Assembly: GCF_003437035.1 (NCBI RefSeq)
Contig: NZ_QSRL01000011.1
Span: forward strand, 13,061 to 77,060
Direction of reading: 5' to 3'
From: Collinsella sp. TF08-11AT
Lineage (GTDB): Bacteria; Actinomycetota; Coriobacteriia; Coriobacteriales; Coriobacteriaceae
DNA: 64,000 bases
Of this stretch, positions 15,023 through 23,131 are shown in pieces (position 1 is the stretch's first letter; each line of letters begins with the position of its first letter). The notes below the pieces were generated by a model. That model did no database searches, had not been told where the DNA came from, and was given only the letters and a program-made list of their open reading frames with translations. Made by a program: the position numbers and the translations under genes.

Positions 15023-16327
15023 ATGGAGAAAACCGCAGAGCAGCTGCGCCGCGAGCACATTGCCCTAGAGGGCGACACCCATGGCAAGAACAAATGGGCG
15101 ATTCTGTTTACCGTGCTCATCATGACGTTTATGTCGTGTCTGGATTCGACCGTCGTGACCGTGGCGTTGCCCGTGATGCAAAAGGAGCTGGGCGTGGGCC
15201 TCGACCGCATTCAGCTGGTGAGCTCGGTGTACCTGCTTGCGACGTGCGTGGCTATGCTGCCGTTTGGCCGCCTGGGTGACGTGCGCGGCAAGGTGGGCGT
15301 GTTCCAGCTGGGCGTCATCGTCTTTACGGTCGGCTCGCTGCTTTGTGGTCTTTCGGCCTCGCTCGAGGTTCTTATTCTGGCACGCATTGTGCAGGGCGTC
15401 GGTTGCGCGGCGGCCATGGCAAACAACATGGGCATCATCACCGAGTCGTTTCCAGCGCGCGAGCGCGGCCGTGCCATGGGCATCCTTGCGACCTTCGTGG
15501 CCCTCGGCATGATGTGTGGTCCCGTGCTTGGCGGCATGCTGGTGGCGAGCTTTCCCTGGGAGAGCATCTTCCTCATCAACCTGCCCATTGGCGTTATCTC
15601 GTTTATCGTGGGGCTCTACACGTTGCCGCATGTTAAGCCGGAGGCCGGCGAGCGCCCCATGTCCCTGATCGAGGCCGCTCGTCGCTGCTTTGCAAATTCG
15701 GCCTTCACCATCAACCTTGCTTGCATGCTCATCGTGTTCGTTGGTATTGGCGCATCTGAGTTTATCCTGCCGTTTTATTTTCAGGACGCCCACGGCTTTG
15801 GTTCCGACATTTCCGGACTGCTCTTTTTGGCGCTTCCGATGGTGAATGCTTTTATCGGCCCGCTTTCGGGCACGATTTCCGATCGTATTGGTTGCGAGGG
15901 CCCCACGGCCGTTGGCCTGGGCGTGTACGTGTGCGGGCTCTTTGCAGTGAGCACGCTCGACGAGCACTCTTCCATCCCTGTGATCGTGTGCTGTGTCGCG
16001 TTTATGTCGTGCGGAACGTCGATTTTTCAGAGCCCCAATAACTCGCTGTACATGGGCTCGGCTCCGCGCGAAGCGCTCGGTTTTGCGGGCAGCTTGGGCA
16101 GTTTGGCGCGCTACGCTGGCATGGCACTCGGCATTACGGTGGCGTCGAATATCCTGTATGGGCAGATGAGCGTGGCGATGGGCGAGGCCGTGACCAGTTT
16201 TGTTGCAGGCCGTCCGGATGTGTTCCTGTTTGGTTTTCGTTCGGTGTTCTATGTGTTGATGGCCGTGGCAGCCGTGGGCTTTGTCCTCTCGATGGTTCGT
16301 TTGGTGAGGATGCGCGCCCGCCATTAG
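15023..16327 (+). CDS. MFS drug/proton antiporter, DHA2 (EmrB/QacA) type
   Basis: An integral membrane exporter of 434 residues. After a hydrophilic N-terminus of about 25 residues come about 12-14 membrane helices. FMSCLDSTVVTVALPVM near residue 40 is the helix 1 motif D1 of this family, GRLGDVRGKVGVF near 82 is MFS motif A, and LGMMCGPVLGGML near 160 is motif C of antiporters. The start ATG 15023 is preferred over 15017 because the GAAAGG site would abut the earlier one. The substrate is unknown. The C-terminal RLVRMRARH is basic and cytoplasmic. Confidence 0.88.
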   Translation: MEKTAEQLRREHIALEGDTHGKNKWAILFTVLIMTFMSCLDSTVVTVALPVMQKELGVGLDRIQLVSSVYLLATCVAMLPFGRLGDVRGKVGVFQLGVIVFTVGSLLCGLSASLEVLILARIVQGVGCAAAMANNMGIITESFPARERGRAMGILATFVALGMMCGPVLGGMLVASFPWESIFLINLPIGVISFIVGLYTLPHVKPEAGERPMSLIEAARRCFANSAFTINLACMLIVFVGIGASEFILPFYFQDAHGFGSDISGLLFLALPMVNAFIGPLSGTISDRIGCEGPTAVGLGVYVCGLFAVSTLDEHSSIPVIVCCVAFMSCGTSIFQSPNNSLYMGSAPREALGFAGSLGSLARYAGMALGITVASNILYGQMSVAMGEAVTSFVAGRPDVFLFGFRSVFYVLMAVAAVGFVLSMVRLVRMRARH

Positions 16328-16485
16328 CGTGTTGGGAGGCTGCCTGCCACGTATTCGCGCCGTCTCAAAAAAACTGGTTTGTGGTGCGATGCGGCTTGTG
16401 GGACGGGCGGGGGTCGGTCCGTGGTAGACTATCGAACAACGTTTATTAATCGCGCGGTATCGTTGCCGCGAGAAGGGGTTGCGCC

Positions 16486-17064
16486 ATGCAGGAGCTTGAG
16501 GATCGTATTCGCCATGACGGCATCGTAAAGGCCGGTAACGTCCTTAAGGTTGATGCCTTCCTCAACCACCAATGCGACGTTGAGCTGTTCGACCACATGG
16601 GCGCCGAGTGGGCCCGTCTGTTCAAGGATGTCGAGATCAACAAGATCCTGACGATTGAGGCTTCGGGCATTGGTATGGCTTGCATCGCGGCTCAGCATTT
16701 TGGCGGCGTGCCGGTGGTCTTTGCCAAGAAGGCACAGTCCATCAACCTCGACGGCGAGCAGTACGCCACGACCATCTACTCCTTTACCAAGCAGAAGGAG
16801 TACCCGGTCATCGTTGGCAAGCGTTTCCTGTCCGAGGGCGACAAGGTCCTGATCATCGACGACTTCTTGGCCAACGGCTGCGCGCTCGAGGGTCTTATCA
16901 AGATCTGCGAGGCTGCGGGTGCCGAGGTGTCCGGTATTGGCATTGCGGTGGAGAAGGGCTTCCAGGGCGGCGGCGATAAGCTCCGCGAGCGCGGCTTCCG
17001 CGTCGAGAGCCTGGCCCGTATCGCCGATATGGACTGCGAGACCGGCGAGATCACCTTCGCCTAA
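16486..17064 (+). CDS. xpt: Xanthine phosphoribosyltransferase
   Basis: Salvages xanthine to XMP using PRPP. The 192 residues match Bacillus-type Xpt in length. [29 protein letters not shown] and the PRPP loop [17 protein letters not shown] near residue 122 are typical, as is [21 protein letters not shown] near 148. The start ATG 16486 follows GAGAAGGGG. I looked upstream for a purine riboswitch and saw none. It ends with a palindromic terminator at 17092. Confidence 0.93.
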   Translation: MQELEDRIRHDGIVKAGNVLKVDAFLNHQCDVELFDHMGAEWARLFKDVEINKILTIEASGIGMACIAAQHFGGVPVVFAKKAQSINLDGEQYATTIYSFTKQKEYPVIVGKRFLSEGDKVLIIDDFLANGCALEGLIKICEAAGAEVSGIGIAVEKGFQGGGDKLRERGFRVESLARIADMDCETGEITFA

Positions 17065-17091
17065 GCGCGCAACACAAGCGATTGGTATGCG

Positions 17092-17129
17092 ATGTGACAA
17101 AGGGACTGTCCCTTTGTCACATTTTTTTG
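17092..17129. terminator. 31-bp palindrome with T tract (CAAAGGGACTGTCCCTTTG family)
   Basis: ATGTGACAAAGGGAC, one T, then the exact complement (17092-17122), followed by TTTTTTT. It should end xpt transcripts. A relative at 52440-52470 keeps the inner CAAAGGG...CCCTTTG but has GCGG/CCGC in place of GTGA/TCAC outside, still paired. Confidence 0.8.
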
Positions 17130-17148
17130 TATGAGGGGAGGTGCTGAT

Positions 17149-17529
17149 ATGGACGAGAACAAGATGGGATGGCGCGAGTATGCGCGCTATGCCGAGATGT
17201 CGGCCGAGGAGTTGGCGCGCGATTGCGAGGTGCAGGTGTTTCGCGCGACGGGTCCGGGCGGGCAGGGCGTGAACACGACGGACTCGGCGGTGCGTATGAA
17301 GCATGGGCCCACGGGGATTGTCGTGACGGCGCGTGAGAGCCGTAGTCAGTTTCAGAATCGCGCGAGCTGTCTGCGTAAGCTGCGCGCTGAGCTGGAGCGT
17401 CGCGGGCGTCCACCGCGCCGACGCGTAAAGACTAAGGTGCCTTTGCGCTCTCGCCAGTGCAGGCTCAATGACAAGCACTTCAACGCGATTAAAAAGGCCA
17501 ACCGTCGCAAGCCGGGGAGCGACGAGTAG
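17149..17529 (+). CDS. Peptide chain release factor-like GGQ-domain protein
   Basis: A stand-alone RF-1 catalytic domain, probably a ribosome-rescue peptidyl-tRNA hydrolase like ArfB/YaeJ. The 126 residues contain [20 protein letters not shown] near residue 29 with the GGQ glutamine that triggers peptide release, and a long basic C-terminus ([14 protein letters not shown]...[12 protein letters not shown]) of the kind that enters the mRNA channel in ArfB. It lacks the codon-recognition domain of RF1/RF2. The start ATG 17149 follows GGGGAGG. It is convergent with the lipid kinase gene 21 bases away. Confidence 0.85.
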   Translation: MDENKMGWREYARYAEMSAEELARDCEVQVFRATGPGGQGVNTTDSAVRMKHGPTGIVVTARESRSQFQNRASCLRKLRAELERRGRPPRRRVKTKVPLRSRQCRLNDKHFNAIKKANRRKPGSDE

Positions 17530-17550
17530 CCGATTGTTTCGCTGGTCTTG

Positions 17551-18513
17551 CTAGCGGGTGGGGTGCCAGACCTGGAGGGCGCCGGCGAGGATGTCGACCT
17601 CGATGCGCGAGGCGACAACGGGCTCGCCGTCGGCCTGGATGGGGTAGTCGGGCTCCTCAAAGGTGAGCTCGGCATGGCGGCAGCGGCGCATGCGAATCGG
17701 TGGCAACTTGGTATGGTGGCCGTCCTTGGCCGAAAGGAACATTGGCAGGGCAACCGCGCGAGGGACGGGACCGCAGGCGTAGCAGACGTCGAGTATGCCA
17801 TCGCAGGGATCGGCATCGGGGCAGATGCGATAGCCCGAGCCATACGTGGGGCCCAGCTGAACCGCCATGATGATCGCCCTTACGCGCTCGGCGGGCGCGC
17901 CGTCAAAGCTGGCTGTCATGGGGTAGTTGCGATAGCGTAGTCCAAACTGCTCAAGTCCCGAGAGGGTGTAGAGCGGCGCGCCCGTCAAGCCGGTCTTTTT
18001 GCGCAGCTCGGTGGTGTCAAGGCCGATGGCGGCATCGATGCCGACCGAAAGCGTCTGGTCGTAGTACTCAACGGTAGCATCGCCGCTGCCGCTCGCAGGG
18101 TTCCACGAGCGAATGCGCCCGATGTCCTGACGCTGCAGCTCGCAGGTGAGCAGCGCGCCAAAATCCTTGCCGGAGAAATCGTCGATACCGAGCGTCTGGG
18201 CAAAATCGTTGCCGGAGCCCACGGGCAGGACGGCAAGAGCGGGGCGGGCGTCCTGCTCTTGCGTCATAAGCCCGTTGACGACCTCGTGAATCACGCCGTC
18301 GCCGCCAAGGGCGATAACGGTGCGATAGCCCTGAGCCTGCGCGGCCAGCTCCTTGGCGTGTCCCATACGCTCGGTCAGCACCAGGTCAAACTGGGATGCG
18401 CGTGCAGTCATGTCCAAAAAGCGTTGCAGGCGCTCGGCAACTTCGCGTGCCGCGCCCGACTGGGCGGCTGGGTTGGCGATGATGAGCGTGCGACCAAAAT
18501 CAGTTGCGTGCAT
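17551..18513 (-). CDS. Diacylglycerol kinase-family lipid kinase (YegS/BmrU-like)
   Basis: Phosphorylates a lipid or sphingoid-like substrate on the inner membrane face. The 320 residues have the N-terminal nucleotide-binding fold (TLIIANPAAQSGAA near residue 9; ALGGDGVIHEVVNGL near 66, where the common GGDGT has Val; VLPVGSGNDFAQ near 93) and a C-terminal beta-rich domain ending in EVDILAGALQVWHPTR. The start ATG 18513 follows GGGAG; upstream in-frame ATGs at 18537 and 18585 lack a good site. The ClC gene lies just upstream on the same strand. Confidence 0.9.
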   Translation of the reverse strand: MHATDFGRTLIIANPAAQSGAAREVAERLQRFLDMTARASQFDLVLTERMGHAKELAAQAQGYRTVIALGGDGVIHEVVNGLMTQEQDARPALAVLPVGSGNDFAQTLGIDDFSGKDFGALLTCELQRQDIGRIRSWNPASGSGDATVEYYDQTLSVGIDAAIGLDTTELRKKTGLTGAPLYTLSGLEQFGLRYRNYPMTASFDGAPAERVRAIIMAVQLGPTYGSGYRICPDADPCDGILDVCYACGPVPRAVALPMFLSAKDGHHTKLPPIRMRRCRHAELTFEEPDYPIQADGEPVVASRIEVDILAGALQVWHPTR

Positions 18514-18599
18514 GGGGCGACTCCCGGCGTGTGACATGACAGTGCGGTCGCGCTCAGGTCGAATTACCCCCGATTGTGGCTGCACGGCGATTATTACAT

Positions 18600-20021
18600 C
18601 TACTCTATCAGGTCGTTGTGGCGCTCGATAGCATCCGCTACCGTACCTCCCTCATCCACAATAAGCGAGCGGCGCTTGGGTGAGATGATGCGCTGGGCGG
18701 GGTACACGCCGCGGTGTCCGCCGGTTAGGTAGCTTATAAAGGCCACGATGACAAAGAACCCGGCGGCCGTGCCGTGGAACAGGTCGATGGCCATCATGCA
18801 GGTGGTGATGGGCACGTTGAGGCCGGCGCAGAACACGCCGAGCATGCCGAGAGCCGCCAGAAAACTGGGGTCAAGCCCGGTAAGGCAACCGATCCAGCCA
18901 CCGAGTGCCGCACCGATGCCAAACAGGGGCGTGACCTCGCCGCCTTGGAAGCCCGCGCCCAGGGTAAGCGCTGTGACGACCAACTTGATGGCTGCGTCCG
19001 CCAGGGTGGTGTTGCCTGCAAATCCGGCGCCGGAAAGCCACGTGGAAAGGCCGGCGTAGTCCCAGGCGTCAAGGAGGGCATAGGCGGCCAAAACCACGAG
19101 TGCGCCCACGAGTGCGCGAGTAAGGTAATTGGTGATAAAGCGACCGTAAAGGCTTTTGACGGTTCGAACCGACCAGGCAAAGAGGCGTGCCGTCAGACCG
19201 AAGATAATTGCGCTGATAACAACGATGACAACCGTCCGTGGTGTCATGTTGGGAACGCTGGCGATGACATTCGCCTCGTACTCGGTTCCCAAGGCAAGTG
19301 ACGTAAAGTAGCCGGTAAACGAGGCGACCAGGCAGTAGATGCCCGCGGTGTAGTCGATTTTGCCGATAAAGCACATCTCCATGCCAAAGAAAGCTCCAGC
19401 AAGGGGCGAGCCGAATACGGCGCCAAAGGCCGACGAGATGCCGGCGAGCATGAGGTCGTGGTGGTCATGTTTTTTGAGGTGGGCGAGGTTCGAGATGTTG
19501 CTGGCGATGGTGCCGCCAATCTGCACCGCGGCCCCCTCGCGACCGGCAGATCCGCCCGTTAGGTGCGTGAGCGTGGAGCAGACGAAGGTGAGAACGGCCA
19601 TACGCATATGGATGAGGCGTGTGCCCAGAGCGGAGTCGATGACCAGGTTGTTACCGCGTTTGGCGGCAAGGCCGTGGTTTTTGTACACCCATGCGGTGGC
19701 AACGCCCACAACGGGAAGCAAGGCGTAGACCCATGCATGGTGCTCGCGATAGTCGGTTGCGATATTCAGCGAGGTCAAAAACGCCCAGGCGGCAACGCCC
19801 ATGGCGAGCGAGACGATGACGACGAGTGTGAGCAACTTGGCGCTCGCGAGTAGGTTGCGGGCGTTGCGGCGCGTGTCGGCGGCCAAGAGATGCTCGGAGC
19901 GGGTGAGCTGATGCCTGCCGGCCATGATGACGTCGTTCAGGGAGAAAAAGCCGCCGTCGTCGAGCGACTGAGAATGATCCTGCGCTTCGTTTGCGCTTTC
20001 GGGTTTGTCGGTAAAAGTCAT
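18600..20021 (-). CDS. ClC-family chloride channel or antiporter
   Basis: An integral membrane anion channel or proton/chloride antiporter of 473 residues. After a 60-residue cytoplasmic N-terminus come the ClC helices. GGSAGREGAAVQIG near residue 151 is the GREGP-type selectivity motif with the gating Glu; GAGFQGGEVTPLFGIGAALGG near 350 is the GKxxGP-like second anion motif; ALGMLGVFCAGLNVPIT near 386 is the third. No CBS domains follow. The stop TAG is at 18600. The lipid kinase gene begins 87 bases further on. Fluoride-specific types lack GREG, so chloride is more likely. Confidence 0.88.
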   Translation of the reverse strand: MTFTDKPESANEAQDHSQSLDDGGFFSLNDVIMAGRHQLTRSEHLLAADTRRNARNLLASAKLLTLVVIVSLAMGVAAWAFLTSLNIATDYREHHAWVYALLPVVGVATAWVYKNHGLAAKRGNNLVIDSALGTRLIHMRMAVLTFVCSTLTHLTGGSAGREGAAVQIGGTIASNISNLAHLKKHDHHDLMLAGISSAFGAVFGSPLAGAFFGMEMCFIGKIDYTAGIYCLVASFTGYFTSLALGTEYEANVIASVPNMTPRTVVIVVISAIIFGLTARLFAWSVRTVKSLYGRFITNYLTRALVGALVVLAAYALLDAWDYAGLSTWLSGAGFAGNTTLADAAIKLVVTALTLGAGFQGGEVTPLFGIGAALGGWIGCLTGLDPSFLAALGMLGVFCAGLNVPITTCMMAIDLFHGTAAGFFVIVAFISYLTGGHRGVYPAQRIISPKRRSLIVDEGGTVADAIERHNDLIE

Positions 20022-20168
20022 ACGTTCCTCTTTTGGGTTGCAACACGAGCATTATAAAACGCGGTAAACGCGACGAGCCGGTGGGTTGGTTTTGGTTTTG
20101 TTTCGCGGCTTGCGGCCGACAGGTGTATTTGCGGGTACAGGCCAAGTCGCGGTCGCGCGTCGAGGGAT

Positions 20169-20174
20169 TATACT
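20169..20174 (+). promoter_or_regulatory. Possible -10 element of moeA
   Basis: TATACT, 59 bases upstream of the moeA start, in a short divergent region. No good -35 was found. Confidence 0.3.
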
Positions 20175-20232
20175 GAGAGAAACATAAAGAATCGGCGCTT
20201 TTGTTGCGCGCCGCAGCATGCTAGAGGTGTAT

Positions 20233-21495
20233 ATGGCTGAGAAACTCATTCCGTTGGAGGACGCGCAGGCGATCGTCTTGTCGCACGTGAATCGCACCGA
20301 AGTTGTCGAGATTCCCGTGTGGCAGGCCGTCGGTCTTCCCTTGGCCGAGGACGCGGTGGCCGATATCGACATCTCGCCGTTTGCCAACAGCGCTATGGAC
20401 GGATATGCCGTGCGCTCGTCGGACTTGGCGCAGGCATCTGGCGAGGCGCCGGTGACGCTCGACGTTATCGGACACGAGGCCGCGGGCCATGTGTTTGAGG
20501 GCGCAATCGGCGCGGGTGAGACGGTTCGCATCATGACGGGCGCGCCGGTACCCGAAGGTGCCGATGCCGTGGTGAAATACGAGATCGTCGACGTGCTCGA
20601 CGGTGACGGCAACGAGGGCTCGCGTGTGAGGTTCTCGGCGCCTGCCAAGGTAGGGGAGAACGTTCGCTCTGCCGCCGAGGAGGCCCATGCCGGCGACGTT
20701 GTGATGCACGCCGGCGAGGTCGTGGCTCCGGCGGGCGCGGGTCTGCTGGCAAGCGCCGGATACGCGAGCGTGAAGGCGCACGCTGCCCCGCGTGTGGGCA
20801 TCATCTCGCTGGGCACGGAACTGGTTGCACCGAGCAACGTGCCGGCGCGCGGGCAGATTCGCGACTCCAACTCGTCGGCGTTGATGGCCGAAGCGCTCGA
20901 TGCAGGAGCCGAGCCCGTGTTCTACGGCATTGCGCCCGATGATGAGCAGACGATTGCCGAGCTGGTGCATCGCGCCGTGCTGGAGTGCGATTTTGTCATT
21001 ACGAGCGGTGGCGCCTCGGCAGGCGACTACGACTACGTGACGGCGCTCGTCCGGCGCGAGGGCGAGGTGCTGTTCGATCGCATCTCGATGCGTCCGGGCA
21101 AGGCCATCACGTTTGGCTTGCTCGGGGGTAAGCCCTACCTGGGACTTTCAGGCAATCCGGCCTCGGCGTATGTAGGCTTTGAGATGCTTGCGCGTCCGGC
21201 GATCCGCAAGATGCGCGGCTTTTCCGAGGGTGCGCGTCCAGTGCAGCAGGCGACGCTCACGCACGGCGTGAAAAAGCGACAGCATCGCCGCTTCTTCGAT
21301 CGCGCCACGGTTTTGCGCGACCCCGAGACCGGTGAGCTGTTGGTGACCGAGGCCAAGACGCAGAATTCGGCGTTGCTCGGCACGATGCAGCGGGCCAACT
21401 GCCTACTGCGTATTGAAGAAGGGCCGTGCGACCTCAAGGCGGGCGACGTCGTGGACGTTGTTCGCGTCGACCTGCCAGAGGGCGCCGTGTTGTAG
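20233..21495 (+). CDS. moeA: Molybdopterin molybdenumtransferase
   Basis: Inserts molybdate into adenylylated molybdopterin, completing the molybdenum cofactor. The 420 residues show DISPFANSAMDGYAVRSSD near residue 50, IMTGAPVPEGADAVVKYE near 102, DSNSSALMAEAL near 219 and TSGGASAGDYDYV near 262, all MoeA signatures, plus GLSGNPASAYVGFEML near 305. The start ATG 20233 has AGAGG upstream. mogA follows after 10 bases, then the mod transport genes, so cofactor assembly and molybdate uptake are clustered. The client is probably the hydroxylase at 39916-43661. Confidence 0.93.
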   Translation: MAEKLIPLEDAQAIVLSHVNRTEVVEIPVWQAVGLPLAEDAVADIDISPFANSAMDGYAVRSSDLAQASGEAPVTLDVIGHEAAGHVFEGAIGAGETVRIMTGAPVPEGADAVVKYEIVDVLDGDGNEGSRVRFSAPAKVGENVRSAAEEAHAGDVVMHAGEVVAPAGAGLLASAGYASVKAHAAPRVGIISLGTELVAPSNVPARGQIRDSNSSALMAEALDAGAEPVFYGIAPDDEQTIAELVHRAVLECDFVITSGGASAGDYDYVTALVRREGEVLFDRISMRPGKAITFGLLGGKPYLGLSGNPASAYVGFEMLARPAIRKMRGFSEGARPVQQATLTHGVKKRQHRRFFDRATVLRDPETGELLVTEAKTQNSALLGTMQRANCLLRIEEGPCDLKAGDVVDVVRVDLPEGAVL

Positions 21496-21505
21496 GAGGA
21501 ATGCT

Positions 21506-21985
21506 GTGGAGCTGAAGATATCGATCGTGACGTGCTCGGATACGCGCGATCTAGCCCAGGACGAGGCTGGAGCCGCACTCGAGGAACTTATCGAGGCGCA
21601 GGGCTGGACGGTCGCCTCGCATGTGGTCGTGCGCGACGACGTCAGCGAGATCGGTGATGCCATTGTGGAAGCCGCCGATGAGCGCCACGCCAATGTCGTG
21701 CTCACCTGCGGCGGCACGGGGCTTTCGATGCGCGATGTGACGCCCGAGGCGACGCGTGCCGTCTGCGAGCGCGATGTGCCGGGTATTGCAGAGGCAATCC
21801 GTGCGTACTCCATGACCAAGACGCGCCGCGCCATGCTCTCGCGCGCCGTGTGCATGCAACGTGGGTATACGCTTGTCATCAACTTTCCGGGATCCACGAA
21901 AGCGGCCCGCGAAAGCTGGGAGGCCGTGAGCGATCAGCTGGAGCATGCGGCCCAAATGACGGCGGGCGGCGGGCACGCCAAATAA
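21506..21985 (+). CDS. mog: Molybdopterin adenylyltransferase (MogA/MoaB family)
   Basis: Adenylylates molybdopterin before metal insertion. The 159 residues begin MELKISIVTCSDTRDLAQDEAG, with VVLTCGGTGLSMRDVTPEAT near residue 70 (the GGTG motif that binds the pterin) and VINFPGSTKAARESW near 133. The start GTG 21506 follows GGAGGA, which overlaps the end of moeA. It is cotranscribed with moeA. MogA and MoaB are hard to separate by eye; the role is the same. Confidence 0.9.
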   Translation: MELKISIVTCSDTRDLAQDEAGAALEELIEAQGWTVASHVVVRDDVSEIGDAIVEAADERHANVVLTCGGTGLSMRDVTPEATRAVCERDVPGIAEAIRAYSMTKTRRAMLSRAVCMQRGYTLVINFPGSTKAARESWEAVSDQLEHAAQMTAGGGHAK

Positions 21986-21998
21986 GCGCACTACCTGC

Positions 21999-22033
21999 GG
22001 CGGAGTAACCCTACGGGCTGCTCCGCCTTTTTT
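21999..22033 (+). terminator. Intrinsic terminator after mog
   Basis: GGCGGAG (21999-22005) pairs with CTCCGCC (22021-22027) and is followed by TTTTTT. Confidence 0.75.
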
Positions 22034-22124
22034 ATGCAGCGACGGTGCGGGCCGTCTCGCGGTTATTGGTAAAAGAAAATTATCGGGCGAGAGCTATTCA
22101 TCAGAAACATTATTCGCGTGAAAG

Positions 22125-22130
22125 TATAAT
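22125..22130 (+). promoter_or_regulatory. -10 element of modABC
   Basis: A perfect TATAAT, 61 bases before the modA start. No TTGACA-like -35 is at 17 bases. The GCGAGAG...TTCGCG surroundings do not look like a ModE site. Confidence 0.4.
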
Positions 22131-22190
22131 CTAGTAACAGAACAAAGCTCGCGGCGGGGCGCCCGGGTGTAGTCTTCGAAAGGGTTGAAC

Positions 22191-23063
22191 ATGTTCGATA
22201 TGGTTTCTCGCCGCGGATTCGTCTCGCTTTCTGCTGTCGCCGCTGCTGGCCTTGGCCTTGCCGGCTGCTCCGGCAATAATGCACCTGAGTCGACTGGCTC
22301 CGATGCCGGTTCCGCCAAGACTTCGTCCAAGAAGGCTGTCGAGCTTCAGGTCTTCGCTGCTAACTCTCTCGAGAAGGCTCTGCCCGAGGTCCAGGAGCTC
22401 TACACCGAGCAGACCGGCACCACGTTTGCCGACACGCAGTTCAAAGCGTCCGGCGACCTTGTCGAGCAGATGCGCGCCGGTGCCGCCGTCGACGTGCTCA
22501 TCACGGCCTCCAAGGGCACCATGGACGACGCCGAGGCCGCCGAGCTCGTCGATGCCAACACGCGTGAGGACATGTTCGTCAACGACCTCGTGATTATTCG
22601 CGCCGAGGGCTCCGGCACCAAGGTCGAGGCCATCGCCGACGTCGCGAACCTGGACGGCAAGATCGCCATTGGCGACGCCAAGACCGTCCCCGCCGGCAAG
22701 TACGCCAACCAGGCCTTAGCTTCTGTGGGTCTCTACACCGGCACCGAGGGCGACGACGGCGAGTATGCACCCGAGCTTGCCGACAAGGTGGCCCTGGCCG
22801 ACAAGGTCGGCACCGCTGCGTCTTACGTCTCTACGGGCGACTGCGTGGCTGGTTTTGTCTACAGCTCCGATATCTTCCGCTATGACGGCATCGAGGAGGC
22901 CTTCGTGTGCCCCGAGGATTCGCACAAGCCCATCGTGTACCCGGGCGCCGTTGCCGAGAGCTCCGAGCACGCCGACGAGGCCAAGGCGTTCATCGACTTC
23001 TGCCTGACCAACAAGAAGGCTCAGAAGATTTGGGCTAAGTACGGCTTTGAGCTTTCCGAGTAG
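22191..23063 (+). CDS. modA: Molybdate ABC transporter, substrate-binding lipoprotein
   Basis: Captures molybdate outside the membrane for ModBC. The 290 residues start MFDMVSRRGFVSLSAVAAAG; SRRGF is a twin-arginine signal and LAGC near residue 26 is a lipobox, so the protein is probably a Tat-exported lipoprotein. A Ser/Gly/Lys linker follows, then the periplasmic-binding domain with LQVFAANSLEKALPEVQELY near 50 and VDVLITASKGTMDDAEAAEL near 93, the oxyanion pockets of ModA. The start ATG 22191 follows GAAAGGG. It heads a three-gene operon. Confidence 0.9.
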   Translation: MFDMVSRRGFVSLSAVAAAGLGLAGCSGNNAPESTGSDAGSAKTSSKKAVELQVFAANSLEKALPEVQELYTEQTGTTFADTQFKASGDLVEQMRAGAAVDVLITASKGTMDDAEAAELVDANTREDMFVNDLVIIRAEGSGTKVEAIADVANLDGKIAIGDAKTVPAGKYANQALASVGLYTGTEGDDGEYAPELADKVALADKVGTAASYVSTGDCVAGFVYSSDIFRYDGIEEAFVCPEDSHKPIVYPGAVAESSEHADEAKAFIDFCLTNKKAQKIWAKYGFELSE

Positions 23064-23131
23064 TGCGGCTTGGCGCGATAATTCCATCGTTTCGTGTTTC
23101 ACTCCGTCCTTGTATTCGCTTGGAGCTTTTC

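Noticed and set aside
16328..16485. Purine riboswitch upstream of xpt
   Set aside because: The conserved riboswitch junction sequences are absent.
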